Part shown: positions 56,512 to 64,000 of the stretch, piece after piece
How positions within the stretch are numbered: the first letter of the stretch is position 1
Layout: every line of letters starts with the position of its first letter
DNA from: Microbacterium candidum
GTDB lineage: Bacteria > Actinomycetota > Actinomycetes > Actinomycetales > Microbacteriaceae
DNA: 64,000 nt
Assembly (NCBI RefSeq): GCF_030315975.1
Contig: NZ_JASXSZ010000003.1
Span: forward strand, 62,001 to 126,000
Reading direction: 5' to 3'
Position numbers and translations under genes: made by a program
Notes under the pieces: model-generated
Databases searched by the model: none
What the model saw: the letters and a program-made list of their open reading frames with translations, nothing else
Told to the model about the DNA's origin: nothing

Positions 56512-57198
56512 GTGACGGATGCCATCAAGATCGACGTGTGGTCGGACATCGCCTGCCCCTGGTGCTACATCGGCAAGCGCAACCTCGAGACGGGGCTCGC
56601 CGCGGCAGCGGCGGATGACGACGCCCCGCAGGTGGAGGTGACGTACCACTCGTTCGAGCTGTCGCCCGACACGCCCGTCGACTTCGAGGGCGGCGAGGCC
56701 GACTACCTCGCGACGCACAAGGGCATCACGCCCGCTCAGGCTTCCCAGATGCTGGAGCGGGTCACGGGCGTCGCGGCGGACGCGGGCCTCGAGTACCGCT
56801 TCGACCTGCTCAAGCACACCAACACCGTGAAGGCGCACGAGCTCCTCCACTTCGCGAAGGCGAACGGGATGCAGCTTCCCCTCGCCGAGCGCCTCATGTC
56901 CGCCTACTTCACCGAAGGCCGCCACCTCGGCGAGGACGACGAACTCGTCGCGCTCGCGGCAGAGGTCGGCCTCGACGCCCACGCCGCCCGCACGGCGCTC
57001 GAGCAGCACACCTACCTCGACGACGTGCGCGCCGACGAGGAGCAGGCCCGCGCCTACGGCATCAACGGGGTGCCGTTCTTCGTGATCGACGGCAAGTACG
57101 GCGTCAGCGGCGCCCAGCCGGCGGACGCGTTCGCGCAGGTCGTCCGCCAGGTGTGGGCAGAGCACGCCGACGACGGCGACGACGAGGCCGTCGCCTAA
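56512..57198 (+). CDS. FrnE-like DsbA family oxidoreductase
   Basis: 228 residues from GTG 56512. The thioredoxin-fold motif CPWC (Cys15, Cys18) lies in DVWSDIACPWCYIGK, then HSFELSPDTP and the cis-Pro region GINGVPFFVIDGKY. No signal peptide, so a cytosolic isomerase or oxidoreductase as reported for FrnE. An ATG at 56482 would add 10 residues that do not fit the family start. The last 4 bases overlap the convergent peroxidase gene. Confidence 0.92.
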   Translation: MTDAIKIDVWSDIACPWCYIGKRNLETGLAAAAADDDAPQVEVTYHSFELSPDTPVDFEGGEADYLATHKGITPAQASQMLERVTGVAADAGLEYRFDLLKHTNTVKAHELLHFAKANGMQLPLAERLMSAYFTEGRHLGEDDELVALAAEVGLDAHAARTALEQHTYLDDVRADEEQARAYGINGVPFFVIDGKYGVSGAQPADAFAQVVRQVWAEHADDGDDEAVA

Positions 57199-57704
57199 GA
57201 GCGCGGCAGATTCTCCTCGATGACCTGGACGATCGCCGGGTCATCGGGCTTCGTCTGCGGACGGAACCGGTGGAGGTCTCCGGCGGGCGTGAGCACGAAC
57301 TTCTCGAAGTTCCAGTGGATGCGCCCGCCGAGGCCCTCGGCATCCTGAGTGGTCTTGAGCGCCTTGTACAGCGGAGCCGCATTGCGGCCGTTGACCTTGA
57401 TCTTGTCGGCGATGGGGAAGCTCACGCCCCACGTCGCCGCGCAGTAGTCGAGGATCTCGTCCATCGTGCCGGGTTCCTGGCCCATGAACTGGTTGCACGG
57501 GAAGCCGAGGACGGTGAAGCCGCGTTCGCCGTACGTGCGCTGGAGCTGCTCGAGCTGCTCGTACTGCGGTGTCAGGCCGCACTTGGAAGCGACGTTGACG
57601 ATCATGATGACCTCGTCGGCGTAGTCGGCGAGCGAGGCGGTCGAGCCATCGGCGGTGGTGAAGGGGATGTCGCGGAGGTCGGTGGGGGATGCGGTCTCGG
57701 GCAT
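57195..57704 (-). CDS. glutathione peroxidase family (Cys-type) thiol peroxidase
   Basis: 169 residues from ATG 57704; TAGCCT ends 6 bases upstream, favouring it over the GTG at 57710. Using the longer numbering, the peroxidatic Cys44 is in NVASKCGLTPQYE, Cys72 in LGFPCNQFMGQEPG and a likely resolving Cys90 in LDYCAATWG; WNFEKF supplies the catalytic Trp. The spacing resembles thioredoxin-linked Cys-type enzymes, fitting actinobacteria that lack glutathione. No selenocysteine. Confidence 0.94.
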   Translation of the reverse strand: MPETASPTDLRDIPFTTADGSTASLADYADEVIMIVNVASKCGLTPQYEQLEQLQRTYGERGFTVLGFPCNQFMGQEPGTMDEILDYCAATWGVSFPIADKIKVNGRNAAPLYKALKTTQDAEGLGGRIHWNFEKFVLTPAGDLHRFRPQTKPDDPAIVQVIEENLPRS

Positions 57705-57761
57705 ATCCACAGGCTAAGCCCGTGCGGCGCACGCACGGCTCGCGTCTGGGAGAATACCAAG

Positions 57762-58916
57762 GTGACTTCTGCGCTCGCGCCCGCCCGTGCCCTGCGCATC
57801 GGGCCGATCGAGCTCGATGCGCCCGTCGTGCTCGCCCCGATGGCGGGCATCACCAACACCGCCTTCCGGCGCCTGTGCCGGGAGTACGGTGCGGGGCTCT
57901 ACGTCAGCGAGATGATCACGTCGCGCGCGCTCGTGGAGCGGAACGCCACGACGATGCGCCTCATCCGCCATCACGAGTCGGAGACGCCGCGCTCGATCCA
58001 GCTCTACGGCGTCGACCCCAAGACGATCGCGGAAGCGGTCCGCATCCTCGTCGCGGAAGATCACGCGGACCACATCGACCTGAACTTCGGATGCCCTGTC
58101 CCCAAGGTGACGCGCAAGGGCGGGGGGTCGGCGCTGCCGTGGAAGACAGGTCTGTTCGGCGACATCGTCCGTGGCGCCGTGCAGGCGGCGGGCGACATCC
58201 CGCTGACGGTCAAGATGCGCAAGGGCATCGATGCCGACCACCTCACCTACCTCGACGCCGCACGCATCGCCGAAGACGCGGGCGTCTCGGCGATCGCCCT
58301 GCACGGCCGGACGGCGTCGGAGTTCTACTCCGGCACCGCCGACTGGTCGGCGATCGCGAAGCTCAAGGAGACCGTCACGAGCGTGCCGGTGCTCGGAAAC
58401 GGAGACATCTGGTCGGCCGACGACGCGCTGCGCATGATGGACGAGACGGGATGCGACGGCGTGGTCGTCGGGCGCGGATGCCTCGGCCGCCCCTGGCTGT
58501 TCGGCGACCTCGCCGCGGCGTTCGGCGCGCCGGGCGTGCATGTCGATGCGACCCTCGGGTTCGTGGCGCAGGCGTTCCGCCGGCACGCCGAGCTTCTCGT
58601 CGAGTTCTTCGAGGACGAAGACCGCGGATGCCGCGACATCCGCAAGCACGTCGCGTGGTACTTCAAGGGGTATCCCGTGGGCGGCGACACGCGTGCGCGC
58701 CTGGCGACCGCATCGAGCCTCGCGGAGATCGACGAGCTCCTCGCCACCCTCGATCTCGACGCCCCGTATCCGGGTGCGGCGGCCGAAGGCCAGCGCGGAC
58801 GCGCGGGCACGCCGAAGCGCCCTGCGCTGCCCGACGGCTGGCTCGATTCGCGCGAGCTCGGGGAAGACGCATCCTGCACTCTGCTCGAGGCGGAGCTCGA
58901 CACCAGTGGCGGCTGA
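57762..58916 (+). CDS. dusB: tRNA-dihydrouridine synthase
   Basis: 384 residues from GTG 57762. FMN enzyme reducing uridines of the tRNA D-loop. Features are VVLAPMAGITNTAFRRLCRE, the catalytic Cys in DLNFGCPVPKVTRKGGGSALP, VKMRKGID, ALHGRT and VLGNGDIWSADDA, with GVVVGRGCLGRPWLF. GAGAAT ends 6 bases upstream of the start. It overlaps dgt by 11 bases, the first of the dusB-dgt-dnaG chain seen in many actinobacteria. Confidence 0.94.
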   Translation: MTSALAPARALRIGPIELDAPVVLAPMAGITNTAFRRLCREYGAGLYVSEMITSRALVERNATTMRLIRHHESETPRSIQLYGVDPKTIAEAVRILVAEDHADHIDLNFGCPVPKVTRKGGGSALPWKTGLFGDIVRGAVQAAGDIPLTVKMRKGIDADHLTYLDAARIAEDAGVSAIALHGRTASEFYSGTADWSAIAKLKETVTSVPVLGNGDIWSADDALRMMDETGCDGVVVGRGCLGRPWLFGDLAAAFGAPGVHVDATLGFVAQAFRRHAELLVEFFEDEDRGCRDIRKHVAWYFKGYPVGGDTRARLATASSLAEIDELLATLDLDAPYPGAAAEGQRGRAGTPKRPALPDGWLDSRELGEDASCTLLEAELDTSGG

Positions 58917-60282
58917 GATGCGGGGGGACGCGGCATCCCGTCCCGCCGGCTACGTCGAAGCCGATGCCGAAAGGTTCTTCGTCGAGCAGCACCGCTCCCA
59001 GCGCGACGACTTCGCGCGCGACCGTGCCCGTGTCCTGCACTCCGCGGCGCTGCGGCGGCTCGCCGCGAAGACGCAGGTGCTGAGCCCGGCGAGCCCCGCC
59101 GACTTCGCCCGCAACCGTCTCACGCACTCGCTCGAGGTCGCCCAGGTCGGCCGCGAGCTCGCGACCGCTCTGCGTCTCGCGCCGGACGTCGTCGATACGG
59201 CGTGCCTCAGCCACGACCTCGGGCACCCCCCGTTCGGTCACAACGGCGAGCGCGCGATGAACGAGTGGGCCGACGACATCGGCGGGTTCGAGGGCAATGC
59301 GCAGACACTGCGGATCGTGACGCGCCTCGAGCCGAAGGTGTTCGACGCGGCGGGCCGCAGTGTCGGCCTGAACCTGACGCGCGCGAGCCTCGACGCCACG
59401 TGCAAGTACCCTTGGACCGCGGATCATCCGCTCCCGGATCCCGGCGGTCGCCTGAAGTTCGGCGTGTACCCCGACGACGAGCCGGTCTTCCACTGGATGC
59501 GCGCGGGCGCTCCGGGCCGCGTGCGGTGCATCGAGGCGGAGGTGATGGACCTCTCCGACGACATCGCGTACTCGGTGCACGACTTCGAGGACGCGATCGT
59601 CAACGGCTACCTCGACCCTGCTCGGCTGACCGCGCCCGGCGAGCACGAGACGCTCGTCAACGCCATCCAGTCGTGGGTCGGCTTCGACTTCGCGCGCGAC
59701 GAGCTCGCGGACGCCCTCCACCGGCTGACGACGCTCCCGCAGTGGATCGGCTCGTTCGACGGGTCGCGACCCGCTCTGGCACGGTTGAAGAACCTCACCT
59801 CCGATTTCATCGGCCGCTTCGCCCGTGCGGCGACCACCGCGACGCGCGAGGCCTACGCCTCCGAGGACCTCACCCGCTATCGGGCGCATGTCGTGGTGCC
59901 GCGGGTCGTCGAGGCGGAGATGGCGGTGCTCAAGGGCACGATCGGCGCCGCCGTCGTGACGATCGACGGACGCAAGCAGCTCTACAAGGAGCAGCGACAC
60001 GTCCTGAAGCGTCTCGCGACTGCCCTGTGGGAGCGCCCTGAGGAGCTCGATCCGGTCTATGCGGGCGACTTCGCGGATGCGGAGACGGATTCAGCGCGCC
60101 GCCGCGTGGTGGTCGACCAGGTCGCGAGCCTCACAGACCAGCTGGCCATCGCGTGGCACCGACGCCTGGTCGGCGACGTGGATGCCGCATCCCTCGGCAT
60201 CTGGGCCCCGGAGCCGCGGCATCCGCGCGTGCCGGTCCCCGAGCCCGTGCACCCGGTCCCCGAGCCCGTCGAGGGGCCGTGA
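58906..60282 (+). CDS. dgt: deoxyguanosinetriphosphate triphosphohydrolase-like protein
   Basis: 458 residues from GTG 58906 (GGAG 10 bases upstream); ATG 58918 is an alternative. The HD phosphohydrolase site shows His74 in RLTHSLEVAQVG, His103-Asp104 in SHDLGHPPFGHNGE and MDLSDDIAYSVHDFEDAI. It cleaves dNTPs to nucleosides and triphosphate. The C-terminal PVPEPVHPVPEPVEGP is encoded by a 21-base near-tandem pair related to the repeat in lepA and is probably a non-functional extension. It overlaps dnaG by 1 base. Confidence 0.94.
   Translation: MAAEMRGDAASRPAGYVEADAERFFVEQHRSQRDDFARDRARVLHSAALRRLAAKTQVLSPASPADFARNRLTHSLEVAQVGRELATALRLAPDVVDTACLSHDLGHPPFGHNGERAMNEWADDIGGFEGNAQTLRIVTRLEPKVFDAAGRSVGLNLTRASLDATCKYPWTADHPLPDPGGRLKFGVYPDDEPVFHWMRAGAPGRVRCIEAEVMDLSDDIAYSVHDFEDAIVNGYLDPARLTAPGEHETLVNAIQSWVGFDFARDELADALHRLTTLPQWIGSFDGSRPALARLKNLTSDFIGRFARAATTATREAYASEDLTRYRAHVVVPRVVEAEMAVLKGTIGAAVVTIDGRKQLYKEQRHVLKRLATALWERPEELDPVYAGDFADAETDSARRRVVVDQVASLTDQLAIAWHRRLVGDVDAASLGIWAPEPRHPRVPVPEPVHPVPEPVEGP
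60234..60276 (-). repeat. two repeat units at the 3' end of dgt
   Basis: GGTCCCCGAGCCCGT begins at 60234 and again at 60255, 21 bases apart. The second unit continues to 60276 (CGAGGGG) and, read on the minus strand, matches the repeat inside lepA at 38045-38066 with one change. The first copy diverges after 15 bases. Confidence 0.75.
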
Positions 60283-62282
60283 TGGCGGGCCGGATCGCAC
60301 AGGCCGACGTCGAAGAGGTCAAGGCGCGCACCAACATCGCCGACATCATCGGCGAGCGCGTCGCGCTGAAGTCCGCCGGCATCGGGGCGCTGAAGGGCCT
60401 GTGCCCCTTCCATGACGAGAAGAGCCCGAGCTTCAACGTGCGGCCGCAGTCGGGCTTCTACCACTGCTTCGGGTGCGGTGAGTCCGGCGACGTGTATACG
60501 TTCCTGCGGCAGATCGACCATCTGTCGTTCACGGAGGCGGTCGAGCGGCTCGCCGCGCGCATCGGCTTCACGCTGCACTACGAGGATGGGGGAGCGGCCC
60601 CCGAGACGTCGGGCCGCACGCGGCTGTACGCCGCGAACGCGGCGGCGGCGGAGTACTTCCGCGGCCAGCTCACGAGCCCGGAGGCGGAGATAGGCCGCCG
60701 GTTCCTCGGCGAGCGCGGATTCGACGCGGGAGCCGCGGCGCACTTCGGCGTCGGGTACGCGCCGAAGGGGTGGTCGGGGATGATGGACGCGCTCACCGCG
60801 CAGGGCTTCACGCGCGACGAGCTCCTCGCCGCCGGGCTGGTCTCGCAGGGGCAGCGCGGCGTCTACGACAGGTTCCGCGGGCGGGTGATCTGGCCCATCC
60901 GCGACGTCACCGGCCAGGTGCTCGGATTCGGTGCGCGGCGCCTCTTCGACGACGACAACGGGCCGAAGTACCTCAACACGCCGGAGACACCGCTCTACAA
61001 GAAGACGCAGGTGCTCTACGGGCTCGACCTGGCCAAGCGCGACATCGCGCGCGGAGAGCCGCGGCGGGTCGTCGTCGTCGAGGGGTACACGGACGTCATG
61101 GCGTGCCATCTCGCCGGAGTGACGACGGCGGTCGCCACCTGTGGCACGGCGTTCGGCGCCGAGCACATGAGGATGCTCCGGCGGATCATGGGCGACGACA
61201 CGGCTGCGGAGGTCGTCTTCACGTTCGACCCGGATGCCGCGGGCCAGAAGGCGGCCGTGCGCGCGTTCGCGGAGACCCGTGAGCTGCAGGCGCAGAGCTT
61301 CGTCGCCGTCGCTCCCGACGGCCTCGACCCGTGCGACTTGCGCCTGAAACGCGGCGATGGCGCCGTCGCATCCCTCATGGACACCAAGGTGCCCATGTTC
61401 GAGTTCGTCATCGACCAGCGCCTCAAGGGGTTCGACCTCGGCACGGTCGAGGGTCGGGCGGCCGCGCTCCGTGCAGCCGCGCCGATCGTCGCCGACATCC
61501 GCGATGCCGCGCTGCGCACGGGGTACTCGAGGGTGCTGGCACGCCGGATCGGACTCGACATCCCCGACGTGACGAACGCGGTCTCGCAGGCATCGCGTGC
61601 GGCGCGGGCAGACCACGCGCGCACCGATGCACCGCGAACGGATGCGGGCCGACCCGACTCCCGTCGTCCCGACACGAGCCGACCCGATGCGTCGCGTCCG
61701 GATGCCCGCACCCCCGTCCCGGATCAGGATCGGTCCGGCGATGCCTGGCGCCGCGACGCGCGGCCCTTCGACGACGTGCCTCCTCCGCCCGACGAGCAGC
61801 CGCCGATCCGGGTGTCGATCGCGACGCTCCCGCGCAACAATGACGCCGCGCTGGAACGCGATGCGCTCAAGGGCTTCCTCCAGTACGGGCATCGCATCGA
61901 TCCCGAGCTCCTGCAGCGCGCGGTGGACCTCCCGTTCCGTACGCCCGCCCTGGACGCCGTGCGGGCAGCGGTCGCGACCGCGCAGGATCGCAGCCGGCCC
62001 GGCTGGGCTGCCGATGCCGTGTCGTCCGTGCGCGAGCCGTACCGGACGCTGGCTGCCGAGCTCCTGACGAGCGACTTCCCGGCGCGCGACGACGAGCATG
62101 CGGTCGCCTCCACGCTCGATCTCGCGCGGCAGGTCGTGCTGCGCGGCTACGACGCCGACAAGGCGGAGCTGGTGCGCACGATCCAGCGGGTCCCGGCGGA
62201 TTCGGACGAGGGCCGACGCGTGCGCGTGATGCTGCGCGAGCTGGATGCGGACCGCCAGAGGCTGCTCGAGCAGTCGCAGTAG
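60282..62282 (+). CDS. dnaG: DNA primase
   Basis: 666 residues from ATG 60282, overlapping the dgt stop by 1 base. The zinc ligands are Cys41, His44, Cys62 and Cys65 (GLCPFHDEKSP, YHCFGCGESGD). The TOPRIM core includes VVVVEGYTDVMACH and FTFDPDAAGQKA. A low-complexity linker (about residues 447-478) of RTDAP, RPDSR, RPDTS, RPDAS, RPDAR units joins the polymerase to the C-terminal DnaB-binding region. Upstream open frame is inside dgt and not coding. Confidence 0.97.
   Translation: MAGRIAQADVEEVKARTNIADIIGERVALKSAGIGALKGLCPFHDEKSPSFNVRPQSGFYHCFGCGESGDVYTFLRQIDHLSFTEAVERLAARIGFTLHYEDGGAAPETSGRTRLYAANAAAAEYFRGQLTSPEAEIGRRFLGERGFDAGAAAHFGVGYAPKGWSGMMDALTAQGFTRDELLAAGLVSQGQRGVYDRFRGRVIWPIRDVTGQVLGFGARRLFDDDNGPKYLNTPETPLYKKTQVLYGLDLAKRDIARGEPRRVVVVEGYTDVMACHLAGVTTAVATCGTAFGAEHMRMLRRIMGDDTAAEVVFTFDPDAAGQKAAVRAFAETRELQAQSFVAVAPDGLDPCDLRLKRGDGAVASLMDTKVPMFEFVIDQRLKGFDLGTVEGRAAALRAAAPIVADIRDAALRTGYSRVLARRIGLDIPDVTNAVSQASRAARADHARTDAPRTDAGRPDSRRPDTSRPDASRPDARTPVPDQDRSGDAWRRDARPFDDVPPPPDEQPPIRVSIATLPRNNDAALERDALKGFLQYGHRIDPELLQRAVDLPFRTPALDAVRAAVATAQDRSRPGWAADAVSSVREPYRTLAAELLTSDFPARDDEHAVASTLDLARQVVLRGYDADKAELVRTIQRVPADSDEGRRVRVMLRELDADRQRLLEQSQ
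61619..61713 (+). repeat. RPDxx-encoding repeat tract in the dnaG linker
   Basis: Degenerate 15-base units encode RTDAP-RTDAG-RPDSR-RPDTS-RPDAS-RPDAR. Unit sequences differ at third codon positions, so the tract is older than a fresh slippage event. It forms a charged flexible linker. Confidence 0.7.
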
Positions 62283-62315
62283 CGCCCGCGGCGCTCGGAC
62301 CGGCAGGATGGGCGC

Positions 62316-63107
62316 ATGCCCCGCGCCGACGATGACGCCATCATCCGCTGCACCGACCTGTCCCTGCACCGGGCGCCCGCACGGGGTGGTGCCCCGAACC
62401 GCGTGGTGGACGGGGTGTCGTTCACCCTGCGTCCCGGCCGCACGCTGGCGGTGATGGGTCCGACGGGCGCCGGCAAGTCGAGCCTCGCGGCGATCATCGC
62501 GGGCGATGACGACGAGCGCGTGACGGTCGCCGGCGGCTCCGCGAGCGTCCTCGGCGTTCCGGTGCAGAAGGGCGGCCGCGCCCGCCGCGTGCGTCGTTAC
62601 GGCACCGGAGCCGTGATGCAGGATGCGGGAGCTGCGCTGCCGCCTCGGCTGAGCGTCGCGGACATCATCGGGTCGCCGATCACCACACGCGTCCGTCGGG
62701 TCGACCCGCGAGGTCTGTCGTTGCGGATCGCGGGGCTCCTCGACGAGCTGATGCTGCCGCTCGGCTGCGCGGAGAAGTACCCGTACGAGCTCAGCGCGGG
62801 GATGCGCCAGCGCGTGGCCGTCGCACGCGCCCTGATGCTGGGCCCGAAGCTCCTCGTCGCCGACGAGCCGTTCGCGGCGCTCGACGTGACCTCGCGCCGC
62901 GCGGTGCTCGCGGCGATCGAAAGACGGCGGGACACCGCATCCCTCGCCACCATCATGATGACGAACGACGCGGATGCGATCACCCGACTGGATGCGGATG
63001 TCCTGGTCCTGCACGCCGGTCATCCGGTCGCGCTCGGCCATGGGACGCGCGACCTCGTGTGGACGCCGAGCTCGGAAGCCGCGCGACGCGCCCTCGTCGT
63101 CTCCTGA
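62316..63107 (+). CDS. ABC transporter ATP-binding protein, orphan
   Basis: 263 residues. Walker A is GPTGAGKSS, the signature LSAGMRQRVAVARAL, Walker B LLVADEPFAALD, and the H-loop position reads TIMMTNDADA, with Thr-Asn where His is usual. The signature resembles peptide/nickel (Opp/Dpp) ATPases. No permease or binding protein adjoins it, so the partner is unknown; missing H-loop His may lower ATP turnover. CAGGAT ends 6 bases before ATG 62316, the leaderless pattern. Confidence 0.88.
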   Translation: MPRADDDAIIRCTDLSLHRAPARGGAPNRVVDGVSFTLRPGRTLAVMGPTGAGKSSLAAIIAGDDDERVTVAGGSASVLGVPVQKGGRARRVRRYGTGAVMQDAGAALPPRLSVADIIGSPITTRVRRVDPRGLSLRIAGLLDELMLPLGCAEKYPYELSAGMRQRVAVARALMLGPKLLVADEPFAALDVTSRRAVLAAIERRRDTASLATIMMTNDADAITRLDADVLVLHAGHPVALGHGTRDLVWTPSSEAARRALVVS

Positions 63108-63132
63108 TTTCGCTAGAGCGCCGCGGGCTTGC

Positions 63133-63148
63133 TAAGATAGATGAGTTG
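63133..63148 (+). promoter_or_regulatory. probable tRNA-Asn promoter (-10 TAAGAT) with ATGAGTTG
   Basis: TAAGAT (63133-63138) lies 33 bases before the tRNA; two bases later comes ATGAGTTG, the same as upstream of tRNA-Ala (5010-5017). The -35 is not obvious. Confidence 0.45.
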
Positions 63149-63170
63149 CCCGCCCACCAGCGGGAAGCAT

Positions 63171-63243
63171 TCCTCCATAGCTCAATTGGCAGAGCAATCG
63201 GCTGTTAACCGATAGGTTCTTGGTTCGAGTCCAAGTGGGGGAG
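63171..63243 (+). tRNA. tRNA-Asn (anticodon GTT)
   Basis: Cloverleaf: acceptor TCCTCCA/TGGGGGA (with a T4:G69 wobble), D arm around AGCTCAATTGGCAGAGC, anticodon stem ATCGG/CCGAT with loop CTGTTAA (anticodon GTT), T arm CTTGG-TTCGAGT-CCAAG. Discriminator G at 63243 fits Asn. CCA is not encoded. Confidence 0.97.
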
Positions 63244-63249
63244 CGAAGG

Positions 63250-63286
63250 CCCCGAGGCTCCACCCTCGGGGTTTTCTTTGTTTTTC
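63250..63286 (+). terminator. intrinsic terminator of tRNA-Asn
   Basis: CCCCGAGG (63250-63257) pairs with CCTCGGGG (63264-63271), loop CTCCAC, followed by TTTTCTTTGTTTTT, the clearest U-tract in the window. Confidence 0.92.
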
Positions 63287-63473
63287 CGGGGGTTCTGGTC
63301 GTCAGGGTTGATGCGGCGCTGCGTACCGGTTCGTGCCTTGCACATTTTGCCCACGTTTGGTTCAGAGGGCGCCGTCTCCCGTCTGACCGACGGCGAGCCG
63401 GGTCGGCGTGTCCGACGTGCCAAACGGCAGTGTGGCTCTTCCCAACTCGGCCATGCATGCCGAGAATGGTGCT

Positions 63474-63833
63474 GTGGATCAGCGCAGCGAGCAGCGCGCT
63501 CTGGATGAGGCGGTCGGCCGTCTCTCGGAGCGGTTTCCTTCGGTCGGTCGCGAGCGCATCGCCGAGATCGTTCAGGAGGAGTTCGACTCCTTCGCCGGCG
63601 CGAAGGTGCGGGACTACGTCCCCGTGCTCGCCGAGAACGCCGCGACGGATCGGCTTCGCACGTTCGCGAAGCTCGAGCAGCCGCGCGACCTCGAGTCGCC
63701 CGATGTGATGGCCGCGGCGACGTCTCTCGCCGTTGCGGGAGAGATCGACGACGAGGTCCGGCGGGACCCGTTCGAAGTCGAGGGAGCCAAGGAGCAGACC
63801 GGGCTCCTCTACGGCGATCTCAGCAACGGTTGA
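63474..63833 (+). CDS. three-helix-bundle domain protein
   Basis: 119 residues from GTG 63474, chosen because GAGAAT ends exactly 6 bases upstream; in-frame starts at 63408 and 63453 give a longer, less conserved-looking N-terminus. The sequence RLSERFPSVGRERIAEIVQEEF followed by KVRDYVPVLAENAATDRLR is a helical unit found in small actinobacterial proteins named for a three-helix-bundle dimerisation domain. No enzymatic motif. Role unknown. It ends 12 bases before the convergent LysR-type gene. Confidence 0.75.
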   Translation: MDQRSEQRALDEAVGRLSERFPSVGRERIAEIVQEEFDSFAGAKVRDYVPVLAENAATDRLRTFAKLEQPRDLESPDVMAAATSLAVAGEIDDEVRRDPFEVEGAKEQTGLLYGDLSNG

Positions 63834-63845
63834 GCACGAGCGCGT

Positions 63846-64000
63846 TCACGCGCCGTCGGGCTGCCAGGCGGGGCCGGTCTGCTCCGGGTAGAGCCATTCG
63901 CGCTCAGCCGACTGCTCCGCGGCGACCTCGAGGAAGCGGGCGACGGCCGGGGTGAGCGGTTCGTCGCGCCATGCGATCGACCACGGGTACAGCGGCTGCA
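63846..64000 (-). CDS. LysR-type regulator, C-terminal fragment
   Basis: The minus strand is open from the window edge to a TGA at 63848-63846. The 50 visible residues include YPWSIAWRDEPLTPAVARFL and EVAAEQSAEREWLYPEQ, the usual last helix of the LysR effector-binding domain (PxxxxFL pattern). The DNA-binding part lies outside the window, so the target cannot be judged. Confidence 0.7.
   Translation of the reverse strand, partial: QPLYPWSIAWRDEPLTPAVARFLEVAAEQSAEREWLYPEQTGPAWQPDGA

Noticed and set aside
57195..57704. Selenocysteine glutathione peroxidase
   Set aside because: The catalytic codon encodes Cys (NVASKCG) and no in-frame TGA or SECIS-like hairpin is present.
61619..61713. Possible CRISPR-like or minisatellite array
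   Set aside because: Units are contiguous, degenerate at third codon positions and in frame within dnaG, so they encode a protein linker. No spacers.
60057..63041. 994-residue open frame on the minus strand across dgt, dnaG and the ABC gene
   Set aside because: It is antisense to three well-supported genes and has the Arg/Pro/His-rich low-similarity composition of high-GC shadow frames. No recognisable motif.

Overview
The window comes from a high-GC Gram-positive chromosome, most likely Microbacterium or a close relative in the Microbacteriaceae. The evidence is the high GC content, the many GTG starts and 4-base ATGA/GTGA overlaps, and gene neighbourhoods typical of that family: proB-proA-nadD-rsfS-tRNA-Ala; leuS-comEA-comEC-holA-rpsT-lepA-hemW-hrcA-dnaJ-rsmE-HIT-phoH-ybeY-CNNM-era-leuA-recO-uppS; dusB-dgt-dnaG-tRNA-Asn. 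The genus is an inference. I see no prophage, insertion sequence, CRISPR array or rRNA. No stretch above 300 bases lacks a gene.

Region 1 (1-5150) holds proline synthesis (proB, cut by the window edge, and proA), NAD synthesis (nadD), ribosome silencing (rsfS), two lineage-specific small or low-complexity membrane proteins, a VOC protein and tRNA-Ala with a strong hairpin terminator. Region 2 (5260-25200) is more accessory. It has a PhzF-like isomerase, a type B esterase, a Sap/GAP membrane protein, a two-component pair with a degraded kinase domain, a YdjM-like membrane protein, a DHFR-like reductase, a membrane protein coupled to a fused polysaccharide deacetylase/glycosyltransferase, an AidB-like flavoprotein, a eukaryote/archaea-type prolyl-tRNA synthetase, a zinc-ribbon metallopeptidase, an amidohydrolase divergent from its probable TetR regulator, and a SRAP DNA-crosslink-sensing protein next to an unknown gene and an App1-type phosphatase.

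Region 3 (25270-55360) is mostly core: pabB, leuS, competence DNA uptake (comEA-comEC), holA, rpsT, a secreted ExeM/NucH-like nuclease with two carbohydrate-binding modules, lepA, hemW, the HrcA/CIRCE-controlled hrcA-dnaJ heat-shock block running into rsmE, HIT, phoH, ybeY, a CNNM/CorC protein and era, then leuA behind a leucine leader peptide, recO and uppS. Region 4 (55337-64000) holds a CorA-like channel, a FrnE/DsbA oxidoreductase, a glutathione peroxidase, dusB-dgt-dnaG, an orphan ABC ATPase, tRNA-Asn, a small helical protein and the end of a LysR-type regulator.

Three things stand out beyond gene content. About twenty genes have a -10-like hexamer (usually TANNNT) ending exactly 6 or 7 bases before the start codon, which points to leaderless mRNAs and fixes several starts. 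A roughly 20-base repeat sits inside the lepA coding sequence and again at the 3' end of dgt, adding in-frame residues to both proteins. leuA is preceded by a 16-codon leader peptide with three consecutive Leu codons and two mutually exclusive hairpins.
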